Shown here in pieces: positions 1 through 5,642 of a stretch of DNA of 37,103 bases. The position numbers and the translations under genes were made by a program. The notes under the pieces were generated by a model. The model ran no database searches. It saw only the letters and a list, made by a program, of their open reading frames with translations, and had not been told where the DNA came from. This DNA comes from a virus: IMG/VR virus record IMGVR_UViG_3300046698_000089, positions 1-37,103 of that record. One strand, given 5' to 3'. Each line of letters opens with the position of its first letter. Within the stretch, counting starts at the first letter, position 1.

Positions 1-541
1 CTTTGTTGGAGCGATGGATGGCTTGCTCTAGGCGAGCAGCGAAGCCGACGTTGATGTTGACAGCGGTGGTGTGCTTGCCGTAGCCGAAGCGATCCATGCG
101 ATCGGCAGTGAGGCGAGCGAGGTCGCGCAGGGGGATCGGCTCGGACCCGACTTCGTCGGCTGCATCGAGCTGGTCGCTGATCTGGCGTTCGGCTTTGACC
201 ATGTTGGTCACTGCCATCTCGGCCATGTGATCGACGTGGTCTTTCCAGATGGCTTTGACATCGGCTCGGTAGTCTTCGACTAGGTTCATGAAGGCCGGGT
301 CTTGTTTGAGTTGGCTCACGCGGCCGATAGACATGCCTGCTTCGGCAGCGATCTCAAGGTTGTTCTTGCCGATGGCGACGAGCCGGGCGATGCGATGGTG
401 AGAGTCCTTGAGGGCTTTGATGGCAGTCTTGGCCACAGGCTGGCGAAGGACCTCCAGATCGGCACGGGACAGCGAGCGAACCTCCAGGACTTTGGCGGTG
501 CGGCAGTCTCGGTCGGCGACCTTGATGGAGGCGTAGGGCAC
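1..541 (-). CDS. putative small terminase subunit (HTH protein), 3' end cut by window edge
   Basis: 180 codons are visible and the frame is still open at position 1. The start is a GTG (539-541), 5 bases after the stop of the GIY-YIG-like gene, with an AGGA element about 11 bases upstream. Residues 57-82 (KNNLEIAAEAGMSIGRVSQL) look like a helix-turn-helix, followed by a helical stretch and a DRFGYGKHTTAVNINVGF segment near residues 150-167. An N-terminal HTH followed by a helical region and a short beta-like tail is typical of small terminase subunits, which recognise phage DNA and load the large subunit. No large terminase gene is visible; it would be expected beyond position 1. A general HTH regulator is the main alternative. 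Confidence 0.6.
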   Translation of the reverse strand, partial: MPYASIKVADRDCRTAKVLEVRSLSRADLEVLRQPVAKTAIKALKDSHHRIARLVAIGKNNLEIAAEAGMSIGRVSQLKQDPAFMNLVEDYRADVKAIWKDHVDHMAEMAVTNMVKAERQISDQLDAADEVGSEPIPLRDLARLTADRMDRFGYGKHTTAVNINVGFAARLEQAIHRSNK

Positions 542-546
542 GGTGG

Positions 547-900
547 TTAAATCCTGCGAGTGATGCGGGCGGCGGGCCTGTCTACTTCTGGTACTGGGAA
601 TGTGGGCAGCGGAGTGGCGGGCTTGTTGTGGATGTTGTGGCGAGGCTTGTGCAGGGCGATCAAGGCGGGCAGCAAGAGAGCGGCCCGATCTGTTGCACAG
701 ACGATGATCTGTACGTCGTCGAATTGAATGCGCTTGATGGGGAACCATTCGGGCAGGCGAGGACCGGTGTTGGCTGCGCGATGAGCAGCCAAGGTCACAA
801 GTAAACACTTGGACTTGCCAATGAACACGATCTTCCCGTAGTGCAGGAGTTGATACACTCCAGGCTTTAGGATGTCGCCAATGCTAACCGGATTCTCCAA
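547..900 (-). CDS. GIY-YIG-fold protein, probably without nuclease activity
   Basis: 117 aa from a TTG start at 898-900; AGGAGA lies 8 bases upstream and there is no in-frame ATG. Residues 13-28 (PGVYQLLHYGKIVFIG) match the GIY and YIG strands, and residues 74-89 (ALLLPALIALHKPRHN) match the end of the domain in UvrC (ALLLEHNLIKLYQPRYN). By that alignment, from memory of UvrC, the catalytic Arg is Thr36 and the metal-binding Glu is Leu77, so nuclease activity is unlikely. The tail after residue 93 is proline-rich. The gene sits just upstream of the small-terminase-like gene, which suggests a packaging or DNA-binding role (inference). Confidence 0.7.
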   Translation of the reverse strand: MENPVSIGDILKPGVYQLLHYGKIVFIGKSKCLLVTLAAHRAANTGPRLPEWFPIKRIQFDDVQIIVCATDRAALLLPALIALHKPRHNIHNKPATPLPTFPVPEVDRPAARITRRI

Positions 901-927
901 GACCCAATTCTCCTATTATCTGCATAG

Positions 928-956
928 ATAACAACACAAATGCTAATGAAAGTCAA
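928..956 (-). promoter_or_regulatory. candidate sigma70 promoter for the GIY-YIG / terminase genes
   Basis: On the minus strand TTGACT (951-956) is followed after 17 bases by TGTTAT (928-933), just upstream of the TTG start at 900. The match is good at -35 and moderate at -10. A second TTGACA lies at 973-978 without a good -10 partner. The position after a terminator-like hairpin fits a fresh start of transcription. Confidence 0.4.
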
Positions 957-1091
957 GCTATACATGAATCGCTGTCAAGTACTAATTCCTAAAATCCCAA
1001 AATTATAATTTTCACAGAGACTTAAACCAAAACTCAAAAATAGCACCTTTTGTCGAGAGCAGGTCTGGGGCCGCGGGCGAGACAAAATTTT

Positions 1092-1114
1092 GGCCTCGGG
1101 GGTGGGCCGAGGCC
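1092..1114 (-). terminator. Rho-independent-type terminator after the 83-aa gene
   Basis: A perfect 8-bp GC-rich stem (GGCCTCGG/CCGAGGCC) with a 7-base loop. On the minus strand it is followed by AAAATTTTG, which gives a short U tract. It lies about 80 bases beyond the stop codon of the minus-strand gene at 1193-1444. Confidence 0.55.
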
Positions 1115-1146
1115 GTCGGGCAGTCACAAACGTAGCGGGAGGGTGA

Positions 1147-1197
1147 CAGTGTGGCAGTTGGGCCACACTGTGCGTTGATTAGTGAGCGATGCTCACT
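1147..1197 (-). other. two perfect hairpins between gene end and terminator
   Basis: Stem CAGTGTGGC/GCCACACTG (1147-1155 with 1162-1170, 6-base loop) and stem AGTGAGC/GCTCACT (1181-1187 with 1191-1197, 3-base loop). The second overlaps the stop codon of the minus-strand gene at 1193-1444. Neither has a T tract. They may protect or process the 3' end of the transcript (inference). With the hairpin at 1092-1114 they make three perfect hairpins in about 105 bases. The stretch from 901 to 1192 shows no convincing gene. Confidence 0.5.
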
Positions 1198-1444
1198 TAG
1201 CGGGCTTGGTGGTCAGCACCGCAGCGTGTGTGGCGATGAATGCCTCGATGTCAGGGACAGCGGCGATGAGGCGCTCCCACTGGCTGCGGTAGAGCGTGAC
1301 GGGCCATTGGCCCATGCCGTACAGGGACAGCGCGCCTTTTTCGGAGACTTTCAGAGTGAGGCGGGATTGGCTGGCCTTGGACATTGCCTCGATGATGGCC
1401 AGCAGTTCGTCCTTGGACTTGGAGGCGAGGTTCAGATCGGTCAT
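1193..1444 (-). CDS. small conserved phage protein, unknown function
   Basis: 83 aa with a strong site (AGGAG) 9 bases before its ATG. Residues 32-56 (KVSEKGALSLYGMGQWPVTL and following) resemble a short protein seen in many phages and bacteria with a KVSEKG..S.YG.G..PVTLY pattern; I do not know a function for it. It is the first gene of the minus-strand transcript leaving the control region at 1445-2030, so it may be made early or in large amounts. It is followed by three hairpins. No membrane segment or cysteines are seen. Confidence 0.75.
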   Translation of the reverse strand: MTDLNLASKSKDELLAIIEAMSKASQSRLTLKVSEKGALSLYGMGQWPVTLYRSQWERLIAAVPDIEAFIATHAAVLTTKPAK

Positions 1445-1529
1445 TGTGGTTGCTCCTAGGAGTTAGTCGCAGCGCATTGCGGCGACAACACGAGCATCCC
1501 ACAATCGGCCTGGTTCGTCCATGTGGCAA

Positions 1530-1569
1530 GTTGACGCACCCTAATTCGATCAACTAAAGGTGCGTCAAC
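1530..1569. repeat. 11-bp perfect inverted repeat, candidate operator
   Basis: GTTGACGCACC at 1530-1540 is repeated in inverse at 1559-1569 with an 18-bp AT-rich spacer. Each arm begins with TTGACG, a -35-like hexamer, in opposite directions, but no good -10 follows in either direction. It lies in the untranslated leader of the minus-strand transcript, about 85 bases upstream of the 83-aa gene, so it could be an operator or an RNA hairpin. The neighbouring stretch 1570-1677 contains only short palindromes such as TATGCATA. Confidence 0.5.
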
Positions 1570-1734
1570 ATGTCGCATTGACGCCGCCAGGCGATGTGGC
1601 GCATACTGATCGGGCCAGGCATGTAACCTATGCATACACTCGTACTCTCAAGGTCTAACCTGCACCTGAGTCCCTAGCTGCCATAGTCCCTGTCAGCTCG
1701 ATATGGCATGCCATGGTACTGCTATTCTCCTGCC

Positions 1735-1764
1735 ATAGTACTGTAGTTTCCCTGTACGTTTGAA
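1735..1764 (-). promoter_or_regulatory. candidate leftward promoter in the left arm
   Basis: On the minus strand TTCAAA (1759-1764), an 18-base spacer, then TACTAT (1735-1740). Both hexamers match the sigma70 consensus at 4 of 6 positions. It occupies the mirror-image place of the rightward promoter candidate at 1899-1927 and its -10 overlaps one of the repeated motifs. It would drive the minus-strand genes from 1444 leftwards. Confidence 0.4.
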
Positions 1765-1898
1765 TAAGTCACTAAATGTCACTCATTTCCATTTCACACC
1801 TTCCAAACTAAATTCTTGTTAAAAAAAAAAACTTTGATAAGTAAGTAAGATTAGGTTAGAGGGGTCGAGATGAGAATTAGTGACATTGTGTGACTTAT

Positions 1899-1927
1899 TT
1901 GATGCTACAGGGAAATAACAGTATGAT
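1899..1927 (+). promoter_or_regulatory. candidate rightward early promoter in the right arm
   Basis: TTGATG (1899-1904), a 17-base spacer, TATGAT (1922-1927). The -10 matches the sigma70 consensus at 5 of 6 positions and the -35 at 4 of 6. It lies about 100 bases upstream of the first plus-strand gene. The -10 is inside the first unit of the 11-bp tandem repeat at 1919-1951, so a protein bound to the repeats would block or shift polymerase (inference). Confidence 0.5.
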
Positions 1928-1951
1928 GGCAGTATGATGGCAGTACTATGG
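1919..1951 (+). repeat. three tandem 11-bp repeats overlapping the promoter
   Basis: CAGTATGATGG at 1919-1929 and 1930-1940, then CAGTACTATGG at 1941-1951, followed by CATGCC. The period is one helical turn, so three bound protein units would lie on one face of the DNA. Each unit contains a -10-like hexamer. The left arm keeps the outer two sites but its middle site is degenerate. Confidence 0.75.
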
Positions 1952-2030
1952 CATGCCAAAGCGAAGTGACGGGGACTATGGCAGGCGGGACGGCAGGGCA
2001 GCCAGGACGCTGTGACAAGGAGTTTAGCAA

Positions 2031-2261
2031 ATGACCAACAGATCAATGCCAGTGGTAGCGATCAGTCTCATGCCGTATGTGTATGGTAGCGATATGCGGT
2101 ATCACCCGGCGATTAGGCATGGTAGCCAGGTATGGTACTGGCCGAATATTACCTACAGCACCGAGAAGGGAGCTTATGATTGGGCTAACAGTGCGCTGGA
2201 AAATATTAGGTTTGGTGCTCAGAGTATTGTGGATGAATGGAATCTGTATCCAATCGACTAG
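2031..2261 (+). CDS. early protein of unknown function
   Basis: 76 aa; AAGGAG lies 8 bases before the ATG, a strong start. This is the first gene of the rightward transcript. The sequence is rich in Tyr and Trp (VWYWPNITYSTEKGAYDWAN) and has no recognised motif or membrane segment. First early genes of phages often act on the host (general knowledge), but nothing here shows which target. Confidence 0.7.
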   Translation: MTNRSMPVVAISLMPYVYGSDMRYHPAIRHGSQVWYWPNITYSTEKGAYDWANSALENIRFGAQSIVDEWNLYPID

Positions 2262-2311
2262 CATCCGCGGGCTGTTGGGATAGACCACAGGCGAGTGTTA
2301 AGACTTACCTT

Positions 2312-2617
2312 ATGCGGCGACTTGTCGCACCGGCGGATTTGTTGAAATTAAAGCTTGCAATCGGCGGCAGAAAGGCGCATACTAAGACATCATCAGAGGA
2401 CTACCAGGGTATGACCAGCAGAGGCGAGCGAGACGCACAAGACTATAAGAAGCTCTACTCTAGCTCTAGGCAATGCAGGCATACCATTGGTGTAGCACGT
2501 AAACCAGCATTTCGGTTGCAAGACATAGTTAAGCAACCACCTAATAGAGATTACCAGCGTACTAGTCGGAAGCGTGTAACTGTACCAAGCGTGAAGTTTC
2601 TCAAGGACAATAGCTAA
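2312..2617 (+). CDS. possible small basic protein, unknown
   Basis: 101 aa if it starts at ATG 2312; the frame stays open upstream to an ATG at 2237 that overlaps the previous gene. No clear ribosome site precedes 2312, and a later ATG at 2408 is also possible. The product is strongly basic (many Arg and Lys, for example RDYQRTSRKRVTVPSVKFLK), which could mean nucleic acid binding or a chance frame. The spacing between well-supported neighbours favours a gene, with moderate doubt. Confidence 0.4.
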   Translation: MRRLVAPADLLKLKLAIGGRKAHTKTSSEDYQGMTSRGERDAQDYKKLYSSSRQCRHTIGVARKPAFRLQDIVKQPPNRDYQRTSRKRVTVPSVKFLKDNS

Positions 2618-2635
2618 CTCTTAGGAGTATCCACA

Positions 2636-2821
2636 ATGTCCAAAGCCGAGACACTCAGGGCCAAACGAATAGCCTTGCAGCAGATCAAGAATATGATAAT
2701 CGAAAAGGGCGGGAAGCCTTGTAACTTCTATCGTGAAGATATTGAGGCAGCTGCTAAGACTGCCTACCAAGTTAATAAAGAGTTCTATCACGATCTAGCC
2801 CGTAAAGAACTTGAACTGTAG
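2636..2821 (+). CDS. small protein, paralog of an internal segment of the 216-aa protein at 3953-4603
   Basis: 61 aa with AGGAG 7 bases before the ATG. Residues 9-45 align with residues 108-144 of the protein at 3953-4603: both share a pattern RIA....KN.I...GGKP..Y...DI.AAA. The function is unknown. The GGKP-Y-DI core in two proteins of the same operon suggests a small independent domain that was duplicated or swapped. It is followed after 13 bases by the next gene. Confidence 0.8.
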   Translation: MSKAETLRAKRIALQQIKNMIIEKGGKPCNFYREDIEAAAKTAYQVNKEFYHDLARKELEL

Positions 2822-2834
2822 GGAGTTAGCTCCA

Positions 2835-3062
2835 ATGTCCAAAACCATCAATCTAATCACCGAGATTGCCCAGAGCCTTGGCATGGACCTTGCCAAGCCC
2901 ATCAGCCTCAGCCCCAGGTCTATGAATATTGTTAAGCATTATCAATGCGAATTGGATCGTGGGCATATGTCCAGAGGTACAGCCCTAGAGCGTTGCCTCG
3001 GCGACCTTGCTGGACGGAATTATAAGCCCGAGGTAGAACAGCGCAATGAGGTGCGGCTATGA
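2835..3062 (+). CDS. early protein of unknown function
   Basis: 75 aa from ATG 2835, chosen because GGGAG lies about 9 bases upstream; an in-frame ATG at 2811 lies inside the previous gene. The sequence is mostly helical in character (TINLITEIAQSLGMDLAKPI). The stop overlaps the start of the next gene (ATGA), indicating coupled translation. No domain recognised. Confidence 0.7.
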   Translation: MSKTINLITEIAQSLGMDLAKPISLSPRSMNIVKHYQCELDRGHMSRGTALERCLGDLAGRNYKPEVEQRNEVRL

Positions 3063-3298
3063 CCCAGTTCAAACACCCCTGTCACAATGCCTACGCCCAG
3101 ACCATTTCTCAAGGCCAAGAGGCGTATTACCAAGGCGATAGCCGACGGCATAACCCATATGTGTTTCACACAACCGCTTGGTACGCCTGGGACAACGGTT
3201 GGGCCGACTCGCAGCGACAGGTTAACCCAAGACCAAACGACATGGACCTGGAGCTTGAAGCGAGCCTTGTGGCCTATGGCGAGAGTGTACAACGGTAG
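3059..3298 (+). CDS. RMF/CrpP-like small protein
   Basis: 79 aa, starting in an ATGA overlap with the previous gene. Residues 11-50 (AYAQTISQGQEAYYQGDSRR, then HNPYVFHTTAWYAWDNGWAD) fit the pattern of ribosome modulation factor and CrpP-type proteins: G..A...G....NPY.......W..GW. RMF dimerises ribosomes in stationary-phase enterobacteria, and CrpP-like proteins are found on mobile elements with debated functions. An effect on host ribosomes is possible but is an inference from the motif. Two hairpins follow the stop codon directly. Confidence 0.6.
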   Translation: MTQFKHPCHNAYAQTISQGQEAYYQGDSRRHNPYVFHTTAWYAWDNGWADSQRQVNPRPNDMDLELEASLVAYGESVQR

Positions 3299-3364
3299 CG
3301 ACCGCAGGTCGCATTGTCACTAAGTAGTACAATACGCAGGGGGCCCGCAGGGCCTTGTCACTAA
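3298..3364 (+). other. duplicated hairpin + TTGTCACTAA element
   Basis: Unit 1: stem GCGACC/GGTCGC with a GCA loop (3298-3312), then A and TTGTCACTAA (3314-3323). Unit 2: stem GGCCC/GGGCC with a GCA loop (3342-3354), then TTGTCACTAA (3355-3364). The stems differ in sequence but both pair perfectly, while the loop and tail are identical, which suggests the RNA fold is conserved. GTCACTAA also occurs in the large inverted repeat (1768-1775 plus; 1877-1884 minus). There is no U tract, so these are not standard terminators. Confidence 0.6.
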
Positions 3365-3385
3365 TCGGATAGCACGAGGTACTAC

Positions 3386-3520
3386 ATGTTCAACCTACGC
3401 AAGATCGGCGGAATGTATTGGATTAGTATTGGCCGGGTGCGGATCGCGATGTGTGTTGTTAGCAAACGCCCTAGTCCAAGAGATTGGCTTAAGGCCATCA
3501 AACAGGAGCTTGCACGATGA
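3386..3520 (+). CDS. 44-aa basic protein, unknown
   Basis: ATG 3386 with GAGGT 5 bases upstream. The product is basic and ends PRDWLKAIKQELAR. Its stop overlaps the ATG of the next gene (ATGA), which supports real translation. No family recognised. An amphipathic C-terminal helix seems likely from the residue pattern. Confidence 0.6.
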   Translation: MFNLRKIGGMYWISIGRVRIAMCVVSKRPSPRDWLKAIKQELAR

Positions 3521-3768
3521 AAGTCTTGCTGATCTGGGATAGCTGCGGACAAAATAGTCCAGCATTGTACTTCGTTACTGGCGATAGTGCCAAGATTGCA
3601 TTAGCTGCGCATGGCCAGTACATCAATAGCGACGACGATGAAACTGAGAATACTGACAAGATAAAGGAGCTACTCGACTCACAAAGTACATCAAAAGACT
3701 TCGCTATGGTTAATACCACGAAGCCTGATAACTATGATGCTATTAGCATCTGTGGTTGGTTGCCTTAA
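3517..3768 (+). CDS. early protein of unknown function
   Basis: 83 aa; AGGAG 7 bases before the ATG, overlapping the previous stop. It begins with a hydrophobic strand (MKVLLIWDSCGQNSPALYFV) and has an acidic middle (SDDDETENTD near residues 38-47). No conserved motif recognised. It is followed by a 184-base gap holding a structured element. Confidence 0.7.
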   Translation: MKVLLIWDSCGQNSPALYFVTGDSAKIALAAHGQYINSDDDETENTDKIKELLDSQSTSKDFAMVNTTKPDNYDAISICGWLP

Positions 3769-3780
3769 CGATTGCAAGCC

Positions 3781-3833
3781 GATAGGGCCAGCACGCTGCG
3801 ATTTATGCATCGAGCATTACCAACGGCCCTATC
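3781..3833 (+). other. nested inverted repeats, candidate structured RNA
   Basis: GATAGGGCC (3781-3789) pairs with GGCCCTATC (3825-3833). Inside, GCTGCGAT (near 3795) can pair with ATCGAGC (near 3810) with one bulged base around a TTATGC loop. This makes a two-level stem of about 53 bases. The surrounding gap 3769-3952 shows no well-supported gene, only 25-codon-scale frames. Function unknown: a small RNA, a processing signal or a DNA site are all possible. Confidence 0.4.
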
Positions 3834-3952
3834 TACGAGCAATCCGCTCGACCAGAGGATCAATAGATCGCCATGCGCCTAGGTAGCCTGTGCCACCTGT
3901 GACGGCCAGACCGATAAGCATCCTCTAAGCACTAACCACAAGGTTGCAACAA

Positions 3953-4603
3953 ATGCCCATGAATGTGTTTGAAGTCGCCGTCGCCAAAGCCGGAAAGGAC
4001 GCCAAGCTTACCGTTGACGTCAGTGCGCTTACCGACGAGATGTATGAACTGGTCATGGCCGAAGGGCTCAAGACCATTCTCAACAGTCGCATGTCCAAGG
4101 TCGGACCGGTGACTAAGTACGCCAAGGAAGGCAACGTCGACGAGCTTACCAAGGCCCAAGACCTTGCCCTCAAGATCGCCACGGACAACCTTAGCAAGTT
4201 GCTCGCTGGCGAAGTCAAAGCCAAGTCCAGAGCTGCCAAGTCTGATCTCCCTCGGGAGATCATCACTGAAGCTCGCCGTATCGCTCGGGACATTGTTAAA
4301 AACCAAATCCGTGCGGCCGGCGGTAAGCCCAGTCACTACTCTGCCAAAGACATCACCGCAGCGGCCGATGAGTTCATCAAGAACGATCCGTCCATTGTCG
4401 AGGATGCCAAGGAAGCACTCGCCAAGCGTACCAGCAACAAGCCTACCGTGGACATCAAGTCTCTTATCCACGAGTCCCCGACCCTCGTTGCCAAGGCCAA
4501 GGCCAAGTCCGAAGCTAACAAAGCTCCGGGTTTGAGTGCGAAGCAGGCCGGTATGGTCCCGACTCGCAAGAAAGGCCAGGCGCCTCAGCATACGAGTCAC
4601 TAA
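3953..4603 (+). CDS. Lys/Ala-rich protein with a GGKP-type repeat domain, unknown function
   Basis: 216 aa from ATG 3953, with AAGG about 9 bases upstream; a TTG at 3944 in frame is less likely. Residues 1-90 are mixed helical. Residues 105-160 hold the domain shared with the 61-aa protein at 2636 (RIARDIVKNQIRAAGGKPSH and following). The C terminus (165-216) is basic and low in complexity (LVAKAKAKSEANKAPGL). Codons are GC-rich compared with its neighbours. The high Lys/Ala content suggests a nucleic-acid-associated protein (inference). Confidence 0.8.
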   Translation: MPMNVFEVAVAKAGKDAKLTVDVSALTDEMYELVMAEGLKTILNSRMSKVGPVTKYAKEGNVDELTKAQDLALKIATDNLSKLLAGEVKAKSRAAKSDLPREIITEARRIARDIVKNQIRAAGGKPSHYSAKDITAAADEFIKNDPSIVEDAKEALAKRTSNKPTVDIKSLIHESPTLVAKAKAKSEANKAPGLSAKQAGMVPTRKKGQAPQHTSH

Positions 4604-4662
4604 CCCAAACGTGTAGCACATTTGAGGTGCGACTGAACCTCAGGTAGGGCGTTATAGGAGCA

Positions 4663-4788
4663 ATGAGGATTAGCACGAAGAAGCTAAGGCGTTCTAGGTC
4701 GTGCACTCTACACTCCGGGGCAACTCGGTTTGGGCATACTAGAACAACAAAGCCGATCTGCACTACAACCTCAGGATCACCTACATGA
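4663..4788 (+). CDS. doubtful 41-aa frame
   Basis: ATG 4663 follows AGGAG by only 2 bases, which is too close for a good site. The product is Ser/Thr/Arg-rich and unlike normal phage proteins. The only support is an ATGA overlap with the following 39-aa frame. The gap 4604-4935 otherwise holds one small hairpin (TGAGGT/ACCTCA at 4623-4642). It may be non-coding leader for the gene at 4936. Confidence 0.2.
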   Translation: MRISTKKLRRSRSCTLHSGATRFGHTRTTKPICTTTSGSPT

Positions 4789-4904
4789 CCAGCGAACCAA
4801 GGCAAGCAATGAGCAGGCCACGGCCCTACACCGTCCAAGCTCAGGATTGCCTTGGTACTACCATATCCCAACAGGTCACAGGAAGCCTAAGCCGCTGTGC
4901 CTAG
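4785..4904 (+). CDS. doubtful 39-aa frame
   Basis: It starts in an ATGA overlap with the previous doubtful frame and ends with TAG at 4902-4904, 31 bases before the well-supported gene at 4936. The composition (MTSEPRQAMSRPRPYTVQAQ) is not distinctive. It is reported only because it fills the gap; a chance frame is as likely. Confidence 0.2.
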   Translation: MTSEPRQAMSRPRPYTVQAQDCLGTTISQQVTGSLSRCA

Positions 4905-4935
4905 CATAGCCTGCGACAACATAGGATCAAGCCCG

Positions 4936-5559
4936 ATGTCAAATCATGCAGAGTTGTTTAACGGATTGTTGGAAGCCGGAAAGGCACTTGAAGAGTTGCC
5001 TCAGGTTAAGGCTCAGCTTAGCAAGGTAGAAGATGAGCGGGATGACGTCCTTATCCGCAACATGGAAATGGAAGCTGAGCTATCTAAGCGCAGCAATGAG
5101 CTTGCGGAGCTTAATGATAAGCTCTCCACCCGGGAGGCTGAGTTGGCCTCCGCTACGTTTCGTGCTAAGCAAAGCGCGGATATGCTTGATAATCTCCGTG
5201 GGTTGCTTGGTGTTCAGTCTACTCCTGTGGGCGATCACACTTCACCCGTAGCCGGCGAAGCCGAAACCAATGGCTGGGCAGGTGCTGCTGCCGCCCCTTT
5301 GTCTGGTCCCGACTCCCCGGCCACTACCTATGGCGTCGTGGATGAGGGGCAGTTCATTAGCTATGACCCTGAAGAACCCAAATCTGTCCCTGAGATTGCC
5401 CAAGACTCATTCAAGGCCAGTATGGAACCCCAGCCCAAGCCCTACGCCGATCGCCCCCATTGGCAGAAGCCCTCCGCTATGTCCTGGGAGGAATGGACCG
5501 AGAAAGGTGGCGATACTCCCTATTGGTGGCCTAAGGAAGCGGGACACGCTGCTTTCTAA
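4936..5559 (+). CDS. coiled-coil protein of unknown function
   Basis: 207 aa from ATG 4936, with AGGA 9 bases upstream; an in-frame GTG at 4897 lacks a site. Residues 15-90 are a charged heptad-like region (coiled coil: VEDERDDVLIRNMEMEAELS). Residues 105-165 are Pro/Ala/Gly-rich and probably disordered. The last 35 residues are Trp-rich (HWQKPSAMSWEEWTEKGGDT), a possible short binding motif. It resembles scaffolding-like or adaptor proteins in layout only. A strong hairpin follows. Confidence 0.75.
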   Translation: MSNHAELFNGLLEAGKALEELPQVKAQLSKVEDERDDVLIRNMEMEAELSKRSNELAELNDKLSTREAELASATFRAKQSADMLDNLRGLLGVQSTPVGDHTSPVAGEAETNGWAGAAAAPLSGPDSPATTYGVVDEGQFISYDPEEPKSVPEIAQDSFKASMEPQPKPYADRPHWQKPSAMSWEEWTEKGGDTPYWWPKEAGHAAF

Positions 5560-5577
5560 CTAACCCTCCCTTATGTC

Positions 5578-5604
5578 CTTGGGGCAGGTGCGATCTGCCC
5601 CAAG
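5578..5604 (+). other. perfect 10-bp hairpin after the coiled-coil gene
   Basis: CTTGGGGCAG (5578-5587) and CTGCCCCAAG (5595-5604) around a 7-base loop. It is followed by TGATAAGG and not by a T run, so it is not a classical terminator. It could slow polymerase, protect an RNA end, or be a Rho-assisted end (inference). Confidence 0.5.
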
Positions 5605-5642
5605 TGATAAGGAATTGAGTTAGCACAAGGAATACCCCGCCC

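Larger units (their letters stand above)
1678..1984. repeat. large inverted repeat: two 113-bp arms around an 81-bp AT-rich core (divergent control region or origin)
   Basis: The left arm (1678-1790) and the reverse complement of the right arm (1872-1984) align without gaps and match at about 89 of 113 positions by hand count. Shared blocks include CTGCCATAGT, GGCATGCCAT, TTCCCTGTA, AATAAGTCAC and AATGTCACT. Each arm carries copies of a (C/A)TGCCATAGTACTG-like motif at equivalent places: left arm 1678, 1708 and 1730; right arm, read on the minus strand, from 1984, 1954, 1943 and 1932. The core 1791-1871 has an 11-A run at 1821-1831 at the symmetry centre. The element separates the minus-strand and plus-strand transcription units. 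Repeated sites plus an A-rich centre fit either a divergent operator/promoter region or an iteron-type replication origin; the sequence cannot decide. Confidence 0.85.

Noticed and set aside
975-1166. 63-aa minus frame near the hairpins
   Set aside because: It overlaps two strong hairpins including the terminator, and lacks a ribosome site.
1821-1831. 11-A run as a terminator U tract
   Set aside because: No GC-rich stem precedes it in either direction; it is at the centre of the inverted repeat instead.
1919-1951. CRISPR-like repeats
   Set aside because: The repeats are contiguous 11-bp units with no spacers.
1819-2046. 75-aa minus frame in the control region
   Set aside because: It runs through the inverted repeat and A tract; no ribosome site and an unnatural composition.
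3769-3952. tRNA gene in the gap
   Set aside because: The 9-bp outer stem is longer than an acceptor stem and no T-arm (GTTCAA-like) or CCA arrangement fits.
3932-4621. 229-aa minus-strand frame opposite the 216-aa gene
   Set aside because: It mirrors the gene at 3953-4603, is Gly/Leu/Val-rich as expected for an antisense shadow, and lacks a ribosome site.
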